NCBI RefSeq assembly: GCF_001428045.1
Contig: NZ_LMSD01000007.1
Coordinates: forward strand, 1 to 64,000
DNA length: 64,000 nt
Direction: 5' to 3'
DNA from: Paenibacillus sp. Soil750
GTDB taxonomy: Bacteria > Bacillota > Bacilli > Paenibacillales > NBRC-103111
A model generated the notes under the pieces. It saw nothing but the letters and a program-made list of their open reading frames with translations. It was not told where the DNA came from and did not search any database. Positions within the stretch are counted from its first letter, which is position 1. Each line of letters begins with the position of its first letter. A program made the position numbers and the translations under genes. Shown here piece after piece: positions 44,519 through 54,329 of this stretch.

Positions 44519-46204
44519 TCATCTTATCGCTTCATTCCAGCTTGTAATCTCATATTGATAGCCTTGCTCTACAAGAAAAAGCTGCCTCTTCATTGCAAAA
44601 TCCTGTTCTTTCGTGTCTGCGCTGACGAGCGAATAGAAGACGGCTGTGTTCTCACCATTTCGCTTCGGCCGAAGAATACGACCCAATCGTTGTGCTTCTT
44701 CTTGCCTCGAGCCATAACTTCCCGAAACCTGAATGGCGATTGCTGCATCTGGGAGATCGACTGCGAAATTCGCCACTTTGGAAACGATGAGCAGTGGGAG
44801 CTGTCCCTTTTTGAATTGCTCATATAGCTCTTCTCGACGTTCGTGAGGAATACTGCCGCATATCATGGGAGCACCTGTATGAACGGCAATTTCTTCAAGC
44901 TGATCAATATATTGACCGATAATTAACGTCGGTTCATCCGGATGGAGCTTCAACAAATAATCAATGACCGCAAGCTTCGCTGTATTCTCCCCAGCAATCC
45001 GGAACTGGTGCCGAGATTCTGAGGCATGGTAACGATCACGGTCCATAATTGATAGAGGTACGCGCACTTCTTGGCAGGTCACCTTGGCCAGCCACCCCAT
45101 CGTTTCAAGCTGCTTCCACGCCATGTCATATTTCTTGGGGCCGACCAATGAGAAAACGTCACCCTCTAAGCCATCTTCTCTAATTAGCGTTGCCGTTAAA
45201 CCAAGCCTGCGCGTGGCTTGTATCTCCGCAGTCGCACGAAATACGGGGGCAGGCAGAAGGTGAACCTCATCATAAATGATGAGGCCCCACTCCCTCTCGC
45301 TAAATAACCGTAAGTGCGAGAATTCAGCCTCTTTGCTCCCGCGGTGCGTTAGAATTTGATAAGTGGCAATGGTGATGGGCCTAATCTCCTTCGTGGTGCC
45401 ATTGTACTCACCTACTTGGTCGCTCGTTAGACCTGTCTTACTTAATATTTCGCGCTTCCATTGCTTCACCGACGTTACATTCGAGGTAAGGATCAGTGTT
45501 GCACAGCTTGCTTTCGCCATTGCGGCGATCCCCACTACCGTCTTACCTGCTCCGCAAGGAAGCACCAGAACACCGCTTCCACCATGGCCAACCTGCTGAA
45601 AAGCGTCTACGGCTTGCTTTTGATAATCACGCAGTTGGAACGGTTCATCCATCTGATCTTCCTCACGCCAAGGAATTTCCAGAAATTCGCCGCTGCGGTA
45701 GGAGGCTAGATCCTCCACTGGATAACCGAGCTTCATTAATTCTTGCTTTAAAATCCCCCGATAGCTCGGTGATATGGCAATAGCCCGTTCACCACGGGCA
45801 TCCTTGAGATATTTTTGCAAGGATTCATAGGCACAAATTTCTTTGAATACGACGGTATCCTCGCTTACTAAGAAAAGTTCCTTCCCCACATGCAGCATGC
45901 GTAGAATCCCATAGCGCTTCGTATATTTGCGAATCATGCTAAGAACAGCAGAAGGGACACCGAATTTGGCATGCTGCTGCAAGCAAGCTGTCATCTCCTC
46001 CAACCCCATGCCTGCTGCAGCTGCATTCCATAAAGACAGCGGAGTAACCCGATAGGTGTGAAGATGTTCTGGACTTTTCACTAGATCTGCAAAGCGAGCC
46101 AGCTTACCTTGAAGCTTGTCAAATTCAGGATGATTCGTTTCGAGGAGGATAGATAAATCGCTCTGAACAATCAGAGGCTTTGAAGGATCCATAGTCAATC
46201 GCAT
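44519..46204 (-). CDS. Bacterial XPB/Ssl2-type DNA helicase
   Basis: 561 aa. Superfamily 2 3'-5' helicase of the XPB class. N-terminal domain (DPSKPLIVQSDLSILLE), damage-recognition-like region, Walker A LPCGAGKTVVG, IIYDEVHLLPA (DEVH), GLTATLIRED, then helicase C with QVSGSYGSRQEEAQRLGRILRPK (motif VI). AAGGAGGG precedes the ATG closely. A role in repair or transcription-coupled processes is assumed from eukaryotic and archaeal XPB; bacterial function is not established. Confidence 0.92.
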   Translation of the reverse strand: MRLTMDPSKPLIVQSDLSILLETNHPEFDKLQGKLARFADLVKSPEHLHTYRVTPLSLWNAAAAGMGLEEMTACLQQHAKFGVPSAVLSMIRKYTKRYGILRMLHVGKELFLVSEDTVVFKEICAYESLQKYLKDARGERAIAISPSYRGILKQELMKLGYPVEDLASYRSGEFLEIPWREEDQMDEPFQLRDYQKQAVDAFQQVGHGGSGVLVLPCGAGKTVVGIAAMAKASCATLILTSNVTSVKQWKREILSKTGLTSDQVGEYNGTTKEIRPITIATYQILTHRGSKEAEFSHLRLFSEREWGLIIYDEVHLLPAPVFRATAEIQATRRLGLTATLIREDGLEGDVFSLVGPKKYDMAWKQLETMGWLAKVTCQEVRVPLSIMDRDRYHASESRHQFRIAGENTAKLAVIDYLLKLHPDEPTLIIGQYIDQLEEIAVHTGAPMICGSIPHERREELYEQFKKGQLPLLIVSKVANFAVDLPDAAIAIQVSGSYGSRQEEAQRLGRILRPKRNGENTAVFYSLVSADTKEQDFAMKRQLFLVEQGYQYEITSWNEAIR

Positions 46205-46274
46205 ATTCCCTCCTTTTTCCTTTAGTATGAAGGGAAAGTACTTGATTTAAACATGGACTCCATGCTAACGTATC

Positions 46275-46463
46275 TCAAAAGAGTTCATACACGGCGATAA
46301 TCCCGACAATCATGATGGCAAATAACGACACCCAACTTGCAACTACGCCAGGGCGCACACCAACTTTCTCCTCTTTCGTGTACCAATGTGCTTTCCTCGC
46401 GCGCGCTTCAACATCTTTCACATGAGCCTCAAATTTTTTCTCTATATCGTATAAGTTCCACAT
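46275..46463 (-). CDS. Hypothetical small membrane protein, 62 aa
   Basis: Not recognised. A charged N-terminus (NLYDIEKKFEAHVKDVEARARKA) followed by one C-terminal membrane segment (about residues 41-61), so a tail-anchored protein. The ATG at 46463 follows GGGGGGAATTACC; an ATG five codons earlier lies inside that ribosome binding site. It precedes xpb by 71 nt. Confidence 0.65.
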   Translation of the reverse strand: MWNLYDIEKKFEAHVKDVEARARKAHWYTKEEKVGVRPGVVASWVSLFAIMIVGIIAVYELF

Positions 46464-46580
46464 GGTAATTCCCCCCATCCTTTGGTTGGAATTGATTTTA
46501 ACATGGCAAGAAGTACCAGAGTTATCTATAATAAATGATCGTTTCGATCGAAAATTGTGATGGTTGAGGAGTGCATACGG

Positions 46581-47507
46581 ATGGATCTTACCTTATATAA
46601 AACACTGCTCGAAGTAGCGAAATGGCAAAACTTTACGAAGGCTTCCGAAAAATTGGGATACGCTCAGTCTAGCGTGACCTCCCAAATTCAAAAGCTAGAG
46701 ATCGAATACGGGGTTGAAATCTTCGAGCGGATCGATAAAAAGATGAGACCTACGCCTGCGGGGGACATTTTACTGCGATATGCAGCGAAAATTTTGAAGT
46801 TATATGAGGAGTCCAAAATCAATGTAGCTGGTCAAACGACAGGAAGCTTTATGATTGGCACACACGAAACAACGCTCTTCTCCTACATGCTGCCGCCGTT
46901 CCTCGGCGCTTTCAAAAAGTGCTTTCCAAACATTACAATCACCATCAATGAATTATTGGAAAATGATACGTCCCGTGCGCTGAAGGCAGGCGAATGCGAT
47001 TTAGGATTCATCGTCGACAAGGAACTCAGCGATCCTGATTTAATCTATAGGACGATACAGGAAGAGGAATTTGTCATTGTGGCAGCACCTGATCACCCCT
47101 TAGCCGCGAAATCGGCTATTGTACCAGAGGATCTCAATGGCGCTGAAATTCTGATGTCCATCTCAGGAGGACGCTGCCGGAAATTATTTGAAACGATGCT
47201 GCGTAAGCATAATGTGCAGTATACACTCACCTATGAGATCAACAACTATGAAACGATCAAAAAATGCGCCATGCATGGGCTCGGCCTTTGCTTACTGCCA
47301 AGAACGACCGTAACGACGGAAACACAAAACGGGCAGTTAGCGATATTACCGCTGAACTACCCGAATTTTAAATTGAATGTGCAATTATGCTATCATGCCA
47401 AAAGACAATTATCTGTACCCTTGACAAACTTCATCCAGCTCATGTGTGAAACTACTCCACACGAACGGCTTTCTCTTGGGCAATCAAGCACAATTCAGCC
47501 GCTTTGA
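46581..47507 (+). CDS. LysR family transcriptional regulator
   Basis: 308 aa. Helix-turn-helix MDLTLYKTLLEVAKWQNFTKASEKLGYAQSSVTSQIQKLE in residues 1-42, then the effector domain; IGTHETTLFSYMLPPFL and GLGLCLLPR are typical. GAGGAG stands 9 nt before the ATG at 46581. Its 3' end overlaps the end of the convergent dehydrogenase gene by 56 nt, so the last 18 codons of both are coded on opposite strands. It may control the two dehydrogenase genes, but they are not divergent from it as LysR targets often are. Confidence 0.88.
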   Translation: MDLTLYKTLLEVAKWQNFTKASEKLGYAQSSVTSQIQKLEIEYGVEIFERIDKKMRPTPAGDILLRYAAKILKLYEESKINVAGQTTGSFMIGTHETTLFSYMLPPFLGAFKKCFPNITITINELLENDTSRALKAGECDLGFIVDKELSDPDLIYRTIQEEEFVIVAAPDHPLAAKSAIVPEDLNGAEILMSISGGRCRKLFETMLRKHNVQYTLTYEINNYETIKKCAMHGLGLCLLPRTTVTTETQNGQLAILPLNYPNFKLNVQLCYHAKRQLSVPLTNFIQLMCETTPHERLSLGQSSTIQPL

Positions 47508-48525
47508 ACGTATGTGCTTGTGTCATCGCATTTTCTGTACGATGAATGCAATCCAGAATCAACTGACCGAAGAAAGGAAAGCCTACTTGTCCATGCAGAC
47601 TGTAGTGCTTTTCTCCTTGTTGGTTGACTAGATACAATTGATCCCCTTGCGGATCGCGAGCAATATCAATATATTTACGCAGCTCGATATAACCCTCAGT
47701 TCCAAGAATCAATGTGCGCCCGTCTCCCCATGTTCCTAAGCCATTAGGTGTCAGCCAGTCTACACGGAAATAATTCGTTGCCCCATTGTCTCCAATCAGT
47801 GTCGCATCGCCGAAATCCTCAAGCTCTGGATAATCCTTCGCATGATAATTCGCAACTTTACTACTTACGACTGTCGCATCTTTACAGCCCGAATAGAAGA
47901 GGAACTGCTCGATTTGATGGCTGCCGATATCACATAGAATACCGCCATATTTATCCTTCTCGAAAAACCAATCCGGACGGCTTGAGGCATTTAAACGGTG
48001 AGGTCCTAATCCAATAACTTGAACCACGCGACCAATCGCGCCTTCTTCAATCAACTGACCTGCGAAAACCGCACTTTCCACATGAAGTCGCTCACTATAG
48101 TAAACAGCATACTTACGTCCTGTAGCTTCAACTACGGCCTTCGCAGCAGCAAGCTGGTCTAGGGAAGTAAATGGTGTTTTATCTGTGAAATAGTCCTTGC
48201 CATGTTCCATCACACGAATCCCTAAAGGACCACGCTCTGAAGGTACAGCTGCGGAAGCGACAAGCTTCACTTCAGGATCATGAAGAATCTCCTCTTCAGA
48301 AGCAGCAACCTGAGCTTGTGGAAACTTCGCGACAAATGCCGCTACTTTCGCTGGGTCTTGATCGTATACCCATTTAAGTTCAGCCCCAGCTTCAAGAAGT
48401 CCGTTACTCATGCCATAAATATGACCATGATCCAACGCAATTACTGCAAAGGTAAACTCCCCTTTTTGAACAACAAGGTTCGGTTTCCCTTTTGGCGCAT
48501 AATTCATGCCATCATTTTTTTGCAT
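47452..48525 (-). CDS. Gfo/Idh/MocA family oxidoreductase
   Basis: 357 aa. NAD(P)-dependent dehydrogenase of sugars or sugar-like compounds. Rossmann half (FAVIALDHGHIYGMSNGLLEAGAEL) in which the usual GxGxxG is replaced, TDKTPFTSLDQ, then the catalytic-domain segment DIGSHQIEQF with conserved Asp and His. Probably second in an operon with the next dehydrogenase, 20 nt away. Substrate unknown. Confidence 0.85.
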   Translation of the reverse strand: MQKNDGMNYAPKGKPNLVVQKGEFTFAVIALDHGHIYGMSNGLLEAGAELKWVYDQDPAKVAAFVAKFPQAQVAASEEEILHDPEVKLVASAAVPSERGPLGIRVMEHGKDYFTDKTPFTSLDQLAAAKAVVEATGRKYAVYYSERLHVESAVFAGQLIEEGAIGRVVQVIGLGPHRLNASSRPDWFFEKDKYGGILCDIGSHQIEQFLFYSGCKDATVVSSKVANYHAKDYPELEDFGDATLIGDNGATNYFRVDWLTPNGLGTWGDGRTLILGTEGYIELRKYIDIARDPQGDQLYLVNQQGEKHYSLHGQVGFPFFGQLILDCIHRTENAMTQAHTFKAAELCLIAQEKAVRVE

Positions 48526-48545
48526 ATTGAATTTCCCCCATGATC

Positions 48546-49697
48546 TTAGACATCAAGTGTTTTAAAGGAGCCTGCTTCTTTACTTGATTTGGAATTTTTG
48601 ATTTTCTCTTGCAAATGCTGTTCAAAAAGATCTTCATCAATCGGCAAATCAACCCAATTATCTGTGAATGTTGAGAGCATGATCGCATTGGAAATCATTA
48701 ACCCTTTAATGCCTTCTGCTCCTGGTGCAATCAATGGTGTGCCATGAAGAATGGCATCAACAAAATTCTGTGTGATACCCATGTGGCCTGTTTCTGTACC
48801 TTCAACTGGGATTTCACATTTCCAACATTCCGGTTGACCAAAGCCACCCTTGTAAGTTTCATTAAATTCTCTTTCGGAAACACGCAAACGCCAGAACGTC
48901 AATTTGCCATCTTCAACGACAATTTTACCGCGGTCGCCCGACAATTCGAAACGATTCGTCCCTGGTGCTTCACCAGTTGTCGTCACGAACAATCCTGTTG
49001 CGCCATTTTCATACTCAACGAATGCCGTTACATCATCTTCAACTTCGATATTGCGGTGCTTCCCGAAATAACAGAATGCACGAACACGCTTCGGCATCAT
49101 ATCAATCGTCCACTGCCATAGGTCCAGTTGATGCGGATCTTGGTTAATAAGTACACCGCCGCCTTCTCCAGCCCAAGTTGCACGCCAGCCGCCTGAATCG
49201 TAATAGCTTTGTGATCTATACCAATTGGTAATAATCCAGTTCGTTCTGCGAATCTCACCTAGTTCACCAGAAGAAACCAGATCCTTTAATTTTTTATATA
49301 GAGGATTTGTACGTTGATTGTACATCATGCTGAATACTTTACCTGAAGCTTCTGCTGCTTCATTCATTTGACGCACTTGTTTGGTATACACGCCAGCCGG
49401 CTTTTCACAAATAACATGCAGGCCTGCTTGGAAAGCGCGTACAGCTGTTTCAGGGTGATCATAGTGAGGCGTTGCGATCAAAACCCCATCAATTAAGCCA
49501 GAAGCCAGAAAATCATCAAGATTGTCAAATAGCTTGACACCTTCACCAAGATTTTCCTTTGCCCACTCTAGACGATCTGCGCGCGGTTCACAAATAGCGG
49601 TAAGAACGCCGCCCTTGACTTCATTTTTCACTAAATATTTGGCATGTCCAGTTCCCATGTTACCTAGACCAACGATACCAATCCTTACTTTCTCCAC
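48546..49697 (-). CDS. Gfo/Idh/MocA family oxidoreductase
   Basis: 383 aa. Standard Rossmann start RIGIVGLGNMGTGHAKYL, CEKPAGVYTKQVRQM (the EKP motif), NQRTNPLYKKL and GGVLINQDPHQLDLWQW with the catalytic Asp-His. Likely acts on a carbohydrate or cyclitol. It starts with GTG behind AAGGTGAC. It is first in a two-gene operon with a second member of the same superfamily, suggesting two redox steps on one substrate. Confidence 0.9.
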   Translation of the reverse strand: MEKVRIGIVGLGNMGTGHAKYLVKNEVKGGVLTAICEPRADRLEWAKENLGEGVKLFDNLDDFLASGLIDGVLIATPHYDHPETAVRAFQAGLHVICEKPAGVYTKQVRQMNEAAEASGKVFSMMYNQRTNPLYKKLKDLVSSGELGEIRRTNWIITNWYRSQSYYDSGGWRATWAGEGGGVLINQDPHQLDLWQWTIDMMPKRVRAFCYFGKHRNIEVEDDVTAFVEYENGATGLFVTTTGEAPGTNRFELSGDRGKIVVEDGKLTFWRLRVSEREFNETYKGGFGQPECWKCEIPVEGTETGHMGITQNFVDAILHGTPLIAPGAEGIKGLMISNAIMLSTFTDNWVDLPIDEDLFEQHLQEKIKNSKSSKEAGSFKTLDV

Positions 49698-49833
49698 TGT
49701 ACGTCACCTTTTTCTTGTCAGATTCACAATTATTAAGCACGTTTTCACTTTAGCATATTTAAGAGGAGGCATCTTGTCGCAGATTGACTACCTTATTGCG
49801 AACTTTGACAGTTACACACGATTGAGACCAAGT

Positions 49834-51939
49834 TTACTGTACAGATGCCGGTAATTGAATACTGACTGTCGTTCCAACACCTAGCTTACTTTGATATCGG
49901 ATCACACCGTGGTGCTCTTCAATGATTGTAAAACTCACCATCATACCAAGCCCTGTCCCTTTTTCCTTTGTCGTATAAAAGGGTTCACCTATCCGCGGCA
50001 GTCTGTCCTCTGAAATGCCTTGGCCTTGATCCACAAACTGCAGGTTGACCCCGTTAGTTTGGTTTTGTGCTGTGATGGTCAATATACCGCCAGATGGCAT
50101 CGCTTCAATCGCATTTTTGATCACGTTGACAAAAACTTGCTTGATTTGATTCCGCTCACAATTGACAGATGAAAGAATCGTATTGGCAATCAGCATAATT
50201 TCAACATTATTCATGATGGCTTCTGTATTTAAGAGCTGTATCACTTCTTCAAGTATTGTTACAGGATCATGCGGCATGTAAGCGACTGCTTGCGGCTTGG
50301 CAAGAATGAGCAGCTCTCCAAGAATCAACTCAATCCGATTAAACTCTTCTTGCATGATATGATAATAGCGCATTTTACTTTCTTCATTGGCGTGGCACAT
50401 CAGCTTCACGAAGCCCTTAAGCGCCGTCAACGGGTTGCGAATCTCATGAGCAATACCAGCTGCCAATTGACCAGCAACATGTAATTTCTCTGTTTTACGA
50501 AGCAGTTCCTCCGTCTGTTTCTGAACCGTAATATCCTGAACTGTGCCAAATAAACACAGCGCTCTACCCCATTCATCATACGTAGTCTTAGCTAAAGTAT
50601 GCAAAATTCGCACATCACCTCTAACCACGACTCTAAAAATGATATCCAAGGAACCTTCATTTAAAGCTTTTTTTGTTGCCAACTTCATCTTCAGACTGTC
50701 TTCAGGGTGAATACTTTCATGAAGTACCTCTATAGGCAACGTTTGGACCGCATCTTTGCAACCAAATAATGCGTTCAATTCATCTGATACATACACCATG
50801 TTATTAATTGTATCCCACTCATAATGGCCCAAGCCTGCTATTTCTTGGGCTATTTCCAATTTAGCTTTGCTTTGAGTCAACTCCTGCTCAATTCGTTTGT
50901 GAATGGTAATATCATGAACCAATCCACGTACGGCCATTCGCCCCCCATCTAGAACCACTCGCTCAATTTGGGAACGCAAATGGCGAATATCGCCATCTTG
51001 TCGAATAATTTTGTATTCTATATCTGACATTCCTACCAGTATTGCTTGCTTAATAGCGAGCGCTACTTTCTCACGGTCATCTACAACAATAGGCTCAATA
51101 GCTTTACATAAATCGATTCTTAAACCAGGTTCTAGCCCATGTATTCGAAACATTTCAACCGACCACGAAATCGAATCTTCATCCAAATCTTGTTCAAAAC
51201 TGCCGAATTGACCTAAACGTTGTGCCTGTACGAACCGATCTTCAACAATCTTACGTTCTGATATATCACGCCAAATCCCTAAATTCTGAGTACGTTTACC
51301 TTGCTCGTCCGATAACCATTTGAAATTATTTTCTAACCAAACATACCAACCCTTTTTATGAAGGAAACGACAGGTTACAATGCCTTGATCATTTGTAGCA
51401 CACGCTATTTCGTTGATAAAAATCTTCTTCAGCCCATCGATATCTTCCGGATGACAAAAAGCTAATACGCTTGCACCGTACATATCCTCCAGCTCAAATC
51501 CAAGAAGGTTTTTTACGGAGGGCGAAACATACAGCAGAATGCCATCTTCTGAAGTCAATGTAATAAGATCTTGAACATAGTTTGTGTACTTTTGATTGAG
51601 ATCGTTTTCCATGGCAAAATGATTGTCAAGCATTTCTGTTTTACGAATAACAATATGTAAGTTCTCACCAACGGGATAGGCACTAACATGTATCCTTTGA
51701 TTGGATGGCTTTACATATTCATTGAATGAAGTTTCTTTACCACTTTTGCGGGCTTTATGAAAATAACTGTAAGAAGCATGCCGAATAGCAGCAGGGAACT
51801 CAGCCCACGCCATTTTACCAAGAAGTTCTTCAGGAGATCGATTTAAAAGACTTGCACCATAGTCGTTTGCGTATATAAAATGCCAGTTTGAATCTAGAAT
51901 GATAAATCCCATGGAAGCGTTTTCTTCAAACGTGCTCAT
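49834..51939 (-). CDS. Multi-PAS sensor histidine kinase, sporulation-kinase type
   Basis: 701 aa. No membrane segment, so cytosolic. Four PAS regions (about residues 5-60, 110-225, 230-345 and 350-465, with PAC motifs such as GRALCLFGTVQDITVQKQTEE), a HisKA helix AGIAHEIRNPLTALKGFVKLM with phospho-accepting His near residue 494, and an ATPase domain ending GTGLGMMVSFTIIEEHHGVI. The H-box resembles KinA/KinE-type phosphorelay kinases, and no response regulator gene is adjacent, which also fits an orphan phosphorelay kinase. Confidence 0.9.
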   Translation of the reverse strand: MSTFEENASMGFIILDSNWHFIYANDYGASLLNRSPEELLGKMAWAEFPAAIRHASYSYFHKARKSGKETSFNEYVKPSNQRIHVSAYPVGENLHIVIRKTEMLDNHFAMENDLNQKYTNYVQDLITLTSEDGILLYVSPSVKNLLGFELEDMYGASVLAFCHPEDIDGLKKIFINEIACATNDQGIVTCRFLHKKGWYVWLENNFKWLSDEQGKRTQNLGIWRDISERKIVEDRFVQAQRLGQFGSFEQDLDEDSISWSVEMFRIHGLEPGLRIDLCKAIEPIVVDDREKVALAIKQAILVGMSDIEYKIIRQDGDIRHLRSQIERVVLDGGRMAVRGLVHDITIHKRIEQELTQSKAKLEIAQEIAGLGHYEWDTINNMVYVSDELNALFGCKDAVQTLPIEVLHESIHPEDSLKMKLATKKALNEGSLDIIFRVVVRGDVRILHTLAKTTYDEWGRALCLFGTVQDITVQKQTEELLRKTEKLHVAGQLAAGIAHEIRNPLTALKGFVKLMCHANEESKMRYYHIMQEEFNRIELILGELLILAKPQAVAYMPHDPVTILEEVIQLLNTEAIMNNVEIMLIANTILSSVNCERNQIKQVFVNVIKNAIEAMPSGGILTITAQNQTNGVNLQFVDQGQGISEDRLPRIGEPFYTTKEKGTGLGMMVSFTIIEEHHGVIRYQSKLGVGTTVSIQLPASVQ

Positions 51940-52013
51940 CTATTCTATACGGACCCCCTTCGCCATTTCGTTATTATTATCGCTCACTTGGATGCACCTC
52001 GTAAAGAGAATAT

Positions 52014-52056
52014 AAAAAAAAAAGCAACCCTCCCTCAATTTCGGGAAAGCTGCTTT
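52014..52056 (-). terminator. Terminator after the CBS gene
   Basis: AAGCAGCTTTCCC... / GGGAGGGTTGCTT on the minus strand with one G-U pair, then ten T's. Confidence 0.85.
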
Positions 52057-52075
52057 CGCATGAAAATCGACTTCG

Positions 52076-52516
52076 TTAATGACTTCCAACCAGCGTTCGT
52101 TCTTTGGAAATTTGACTTAAGGCTTCGCCAGCCTCATCTTCAAATTTCCCTCTAACAGCCAAATCGCCAATCGCTACAATACCGACAAGTTTCCCATTAT
52201 CAATAACCGGTAAGCGCCTAATCTGGTGCTGTGCCATCATCTTAGCGGCTTCATCGACAGTCGTACTAGGACTCACGGTGGTCATCTCTTTGGTCATAAC
52301 GGTTTCTACAGCCGTTGACCCGGAATGTTTTTCCGCATAACCTCGAATAACAAGGTCCCGATCCGTCACACCTCCTATGAAGGTATCCCCGTCCAGAACC
52401 CCAACAAATCCAATGTCGTGTTGTTTCATTTTCAAAGCAATCTCGAATACATTATCCAGCAAGGTAACCGTCACGCAATCTCTACTCATGATGTCCTTCA
52501 CTAGTTTATCTGACAT
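52076..52516 (-). CDS. CBS domain pair protein
   Basis: 146 aa, two CBS domains (VKDIMSRDCVTV... and VMTKEMTTVSPSTTVDEAAKMM..RRLPVID), nothing else. Such stand-alone pairs bind adenosine nucleotides and act as energy or ligand sensors. The ATG at 52516 has GAGGAGG 9 nt upstream; earlier in-frame Met codons crowd the binding site. Resembles YhcV/YlbB-like proteins of Bacillus. Confidence 0.88.
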   Translation of the reverse strand: MSDKLVKDIMSRDCVTVTLLDNVFEIALKMKQHDIGFVGVLDGDTFIGGVTDRDLVIRGYAEKHSGSTAVETVMTKEMTTVSPSTTVDEAAKMMAQHQIRRLPVIDNGKLVGIVAIGDLAVRGKFEDEAGEALSQISKERTLVGSH

Positions 52517-52592
52517 TCTCATCATCCTCCTCGGTGTCATGTTAGGCAACAAATAATTGCTACATTAGCATTCACCAAAGCACGGAGGGCAT

Positions 52593-53762
52593 TCATGCCA
52601 TATAATCCAAGGCCATGGATAGGAGTAAATTTGCTGCGTTCAGCATAGATCTTTCATCTATATCGAACTTCGGGTGATGATGAGGATAAACGATGCCCGT
52701 ATCCACATTACCAGCACCTACGAACATAAAGCAACCTGGCTTCTCCTGCAAATAATAGGAAAAGTCTTCTCCGGCCATAATAAGAGGAGATTCATGTACA
52801 GCCTCCTCACCAAACAAAGCGGCGCCTACTTGGAAGAAACGAGCTGCTTCGTTAGCATCATTGATAACCGTCGGATAACCTAGCTTATATTCCAGCTCGT
52901 AGGTTGCTTGCGACATGTCACAAGTAGCCTGTACGATTCTCTCCATGCGCGTTCTCACTTCTTGTCTTAACTCTGGATTGAAGGTACGTACAGTTCCATT
53001 AAGTACACTCGTTTCAGCAATGACATTGAAGCTAGTCCCTCCATGGAACGAGCCTACGCTCACTACACAAGGCTCAACAGGGTCAACTTGACGGCTCACA
53101 ATCGATTGCAAGTTAACGACTAATTGTGAGGCGACGTACACACTGTCAATCGTTTGGTGAGGCAATCCGCCATGTCCGCCTTTCCCTTGGATGCGAATAG
53201 TGAATTCATCTGGCGCGGCCATAAAAGCCCCTGATCGCGTGTAAACATGACCAACAGGGAACGGTGTCCATAAATGAACGCCAAATACCGCATCTACACC
53301 ATCTAGGGCGCCGTCTTTGATCATCGAGTCAGCTCCACCAGGTGAAATTTCTTCAGCATGCTGGAATAGAAAAACCAGATTCCCTTTGATCTCCGTCCGA
53401 TGCATGCTTGCAACCTTGGCAATCCCAAGCAAAGTTGATGTATGTGCATCATGTCCACAGGCATGCATAATCCCGTTCTTAGTTGATGTATAGTCACAGT
53501 TCTTCTCATCCTGAATGGGGAGAGCATCCATGTCTGCACGCAGAGCTACCGTCGGTCCTTCGCCGTTGCCGCGAAGTAAGCCAACAACACCGTTCCCGCC
53601 TACGCCAGTACGCACTTCAATATCCCAGCTTAGCAAATGCTTCGCTACAAATTCTGCGGTCTGATATTCTTGGTAGGAAAGCTCAGGATGCTGATGTAAA
53701 TAACGTCTCCAGCCCACCATTTCTTCATAAATGGCTTGGAGATCTTCATGAAAATGATTCAT
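52593..53762 (-). CDS. M20 family amidohydrolase (N-acyl amino acid hydrolase type)
   Basis: 389 aa. Metallopeptidase M20D: YLHQHPELSYQE, ALRADMDALPIQDE, HACGHDAHTSTLLG (metal-binding Cys/His), QHAEEISPGGA (catalytic Glu), and HHHPKFDIDE near the end. Hydrolyses N-acyl amino acids, indole-acetyl or hippurate-like amides, or acetyl-diaminopimelate; which one cannot be seen. GGAGGTG 9 nt upstream of the second in-frame ATG makes 53762 the start. Confidence 0.92.
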   Translation of the reverse strand: MNHFHEDLQAIYEEMVGWRRYLHQHPELSYQEYQTAEFVAKHLLSWDIEVRTGVGGNGVVGLLRGNGEGPTVALRADMDALPIQDEKNCDYTSTKNGIMHACGHDAHTSTLLGIAKVASMHRTEIKGNLVFLFQHAEEISPGGADSMIKDGALDGVDAVFGVHLWTPFPVGHVYTRSGAFMAAPDEFTIRIQGKGGHGGLPHQTIDSVYVASQLVVNLQSIVSRQVDPVEPCVVSVGSFHGGTSFNVIAETSVLNGTVRTFNPELRQEVRTRMERIVQATCDMSQATYELEYKLGYPTVINDANEAARFFQVGAALFGEEAVHESPLIMAGEDFSYYLQEKPGCFMFVGAGNVDTGIVYPHHHPKFDIDERSMLNAANLLLSMALDYMA

Positions 53763-53900
53763 AAGTTCATCCACCTCCTAAGGCGTGATCACCTAACTAT
53801 ATATCTAAAATGATCTCTTGAAACCTATTCTATCAAATATCAATCACGGTTTCATCTCTAAAGTGCCATCAAATATTAGAATTTACAGATGGCAATCGAC

Positions 53901-53929
53901 TTGCAGAACCTTTAGAAACATACTATCAT
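53901..53929 (+). promoter_or_regulatory. Promoter of the yugN-like/ftsW genes
   Basis: TTGCAG (53901-53906), 17-nt spacer, TATCAT (53924-53929). Confidence 0.55.
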
Positions 53930-53968
53930 GAGAAAAGAATGCATACGTACAATATGGAGGCGTTAAAA

Positions 53969-54316
53969 TTGATTATTGAAGCAACTGGCTTAAAAGGCCT
54001 AAAAAGCGATTTGGCTCACTTGGACGAAGTAACAACTAAACTTGGTTTCGTGCGCTGGCAATGGGAATACACCCGTGCTACTTACGATTTTAAAATGGAA
54101 GATAAAGCAAGCAAAGCTGTTTACTTCTTACGTGTAAATGCACGTGTAGAAACAGGTAAGCTAGAATCTCCCTATGCCGTATTATATCTAGAGGAAGCTT
54201 ACATAGGCAAAGAAACGTTCCCACACGGTTTGGACTACAACTCTCCAATCCCTGAGAACGTACTTAAGATTTCCAAACAAAAATTAGACCAACTGCAACA
54301 ATTATTAGCAGACTAG
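53969..54316 (+). CDS. YugN-like family protein
   Basis: 115 aa if it starts at the TTG at 53969, which has GGAGG 8 nt upstream; an ATG at 53939 has no ribosome binding site. The protein (IIEATGLKGLKSDLAHLDE, RWQWEYTRATYDFKMED, YFLRVNARVETG) resembles the YugN family of Bacillota. Function unknown. It precedes ftsW by 13 nt and shares its promoter. Confidence 0.75.
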   Translation: MIIEATGLKGLKSDLAHLDEVTTKLGFVRWQWEYTRATYDFKMEDKASKAVYFLRVNARVETGKLESPYAVLYLEEAYIGKETFPHGLDYNSPIPENVLKISKQKLDQLQQLLAD

Positions 54317-54329
54317 GCGAGGAATCAGC

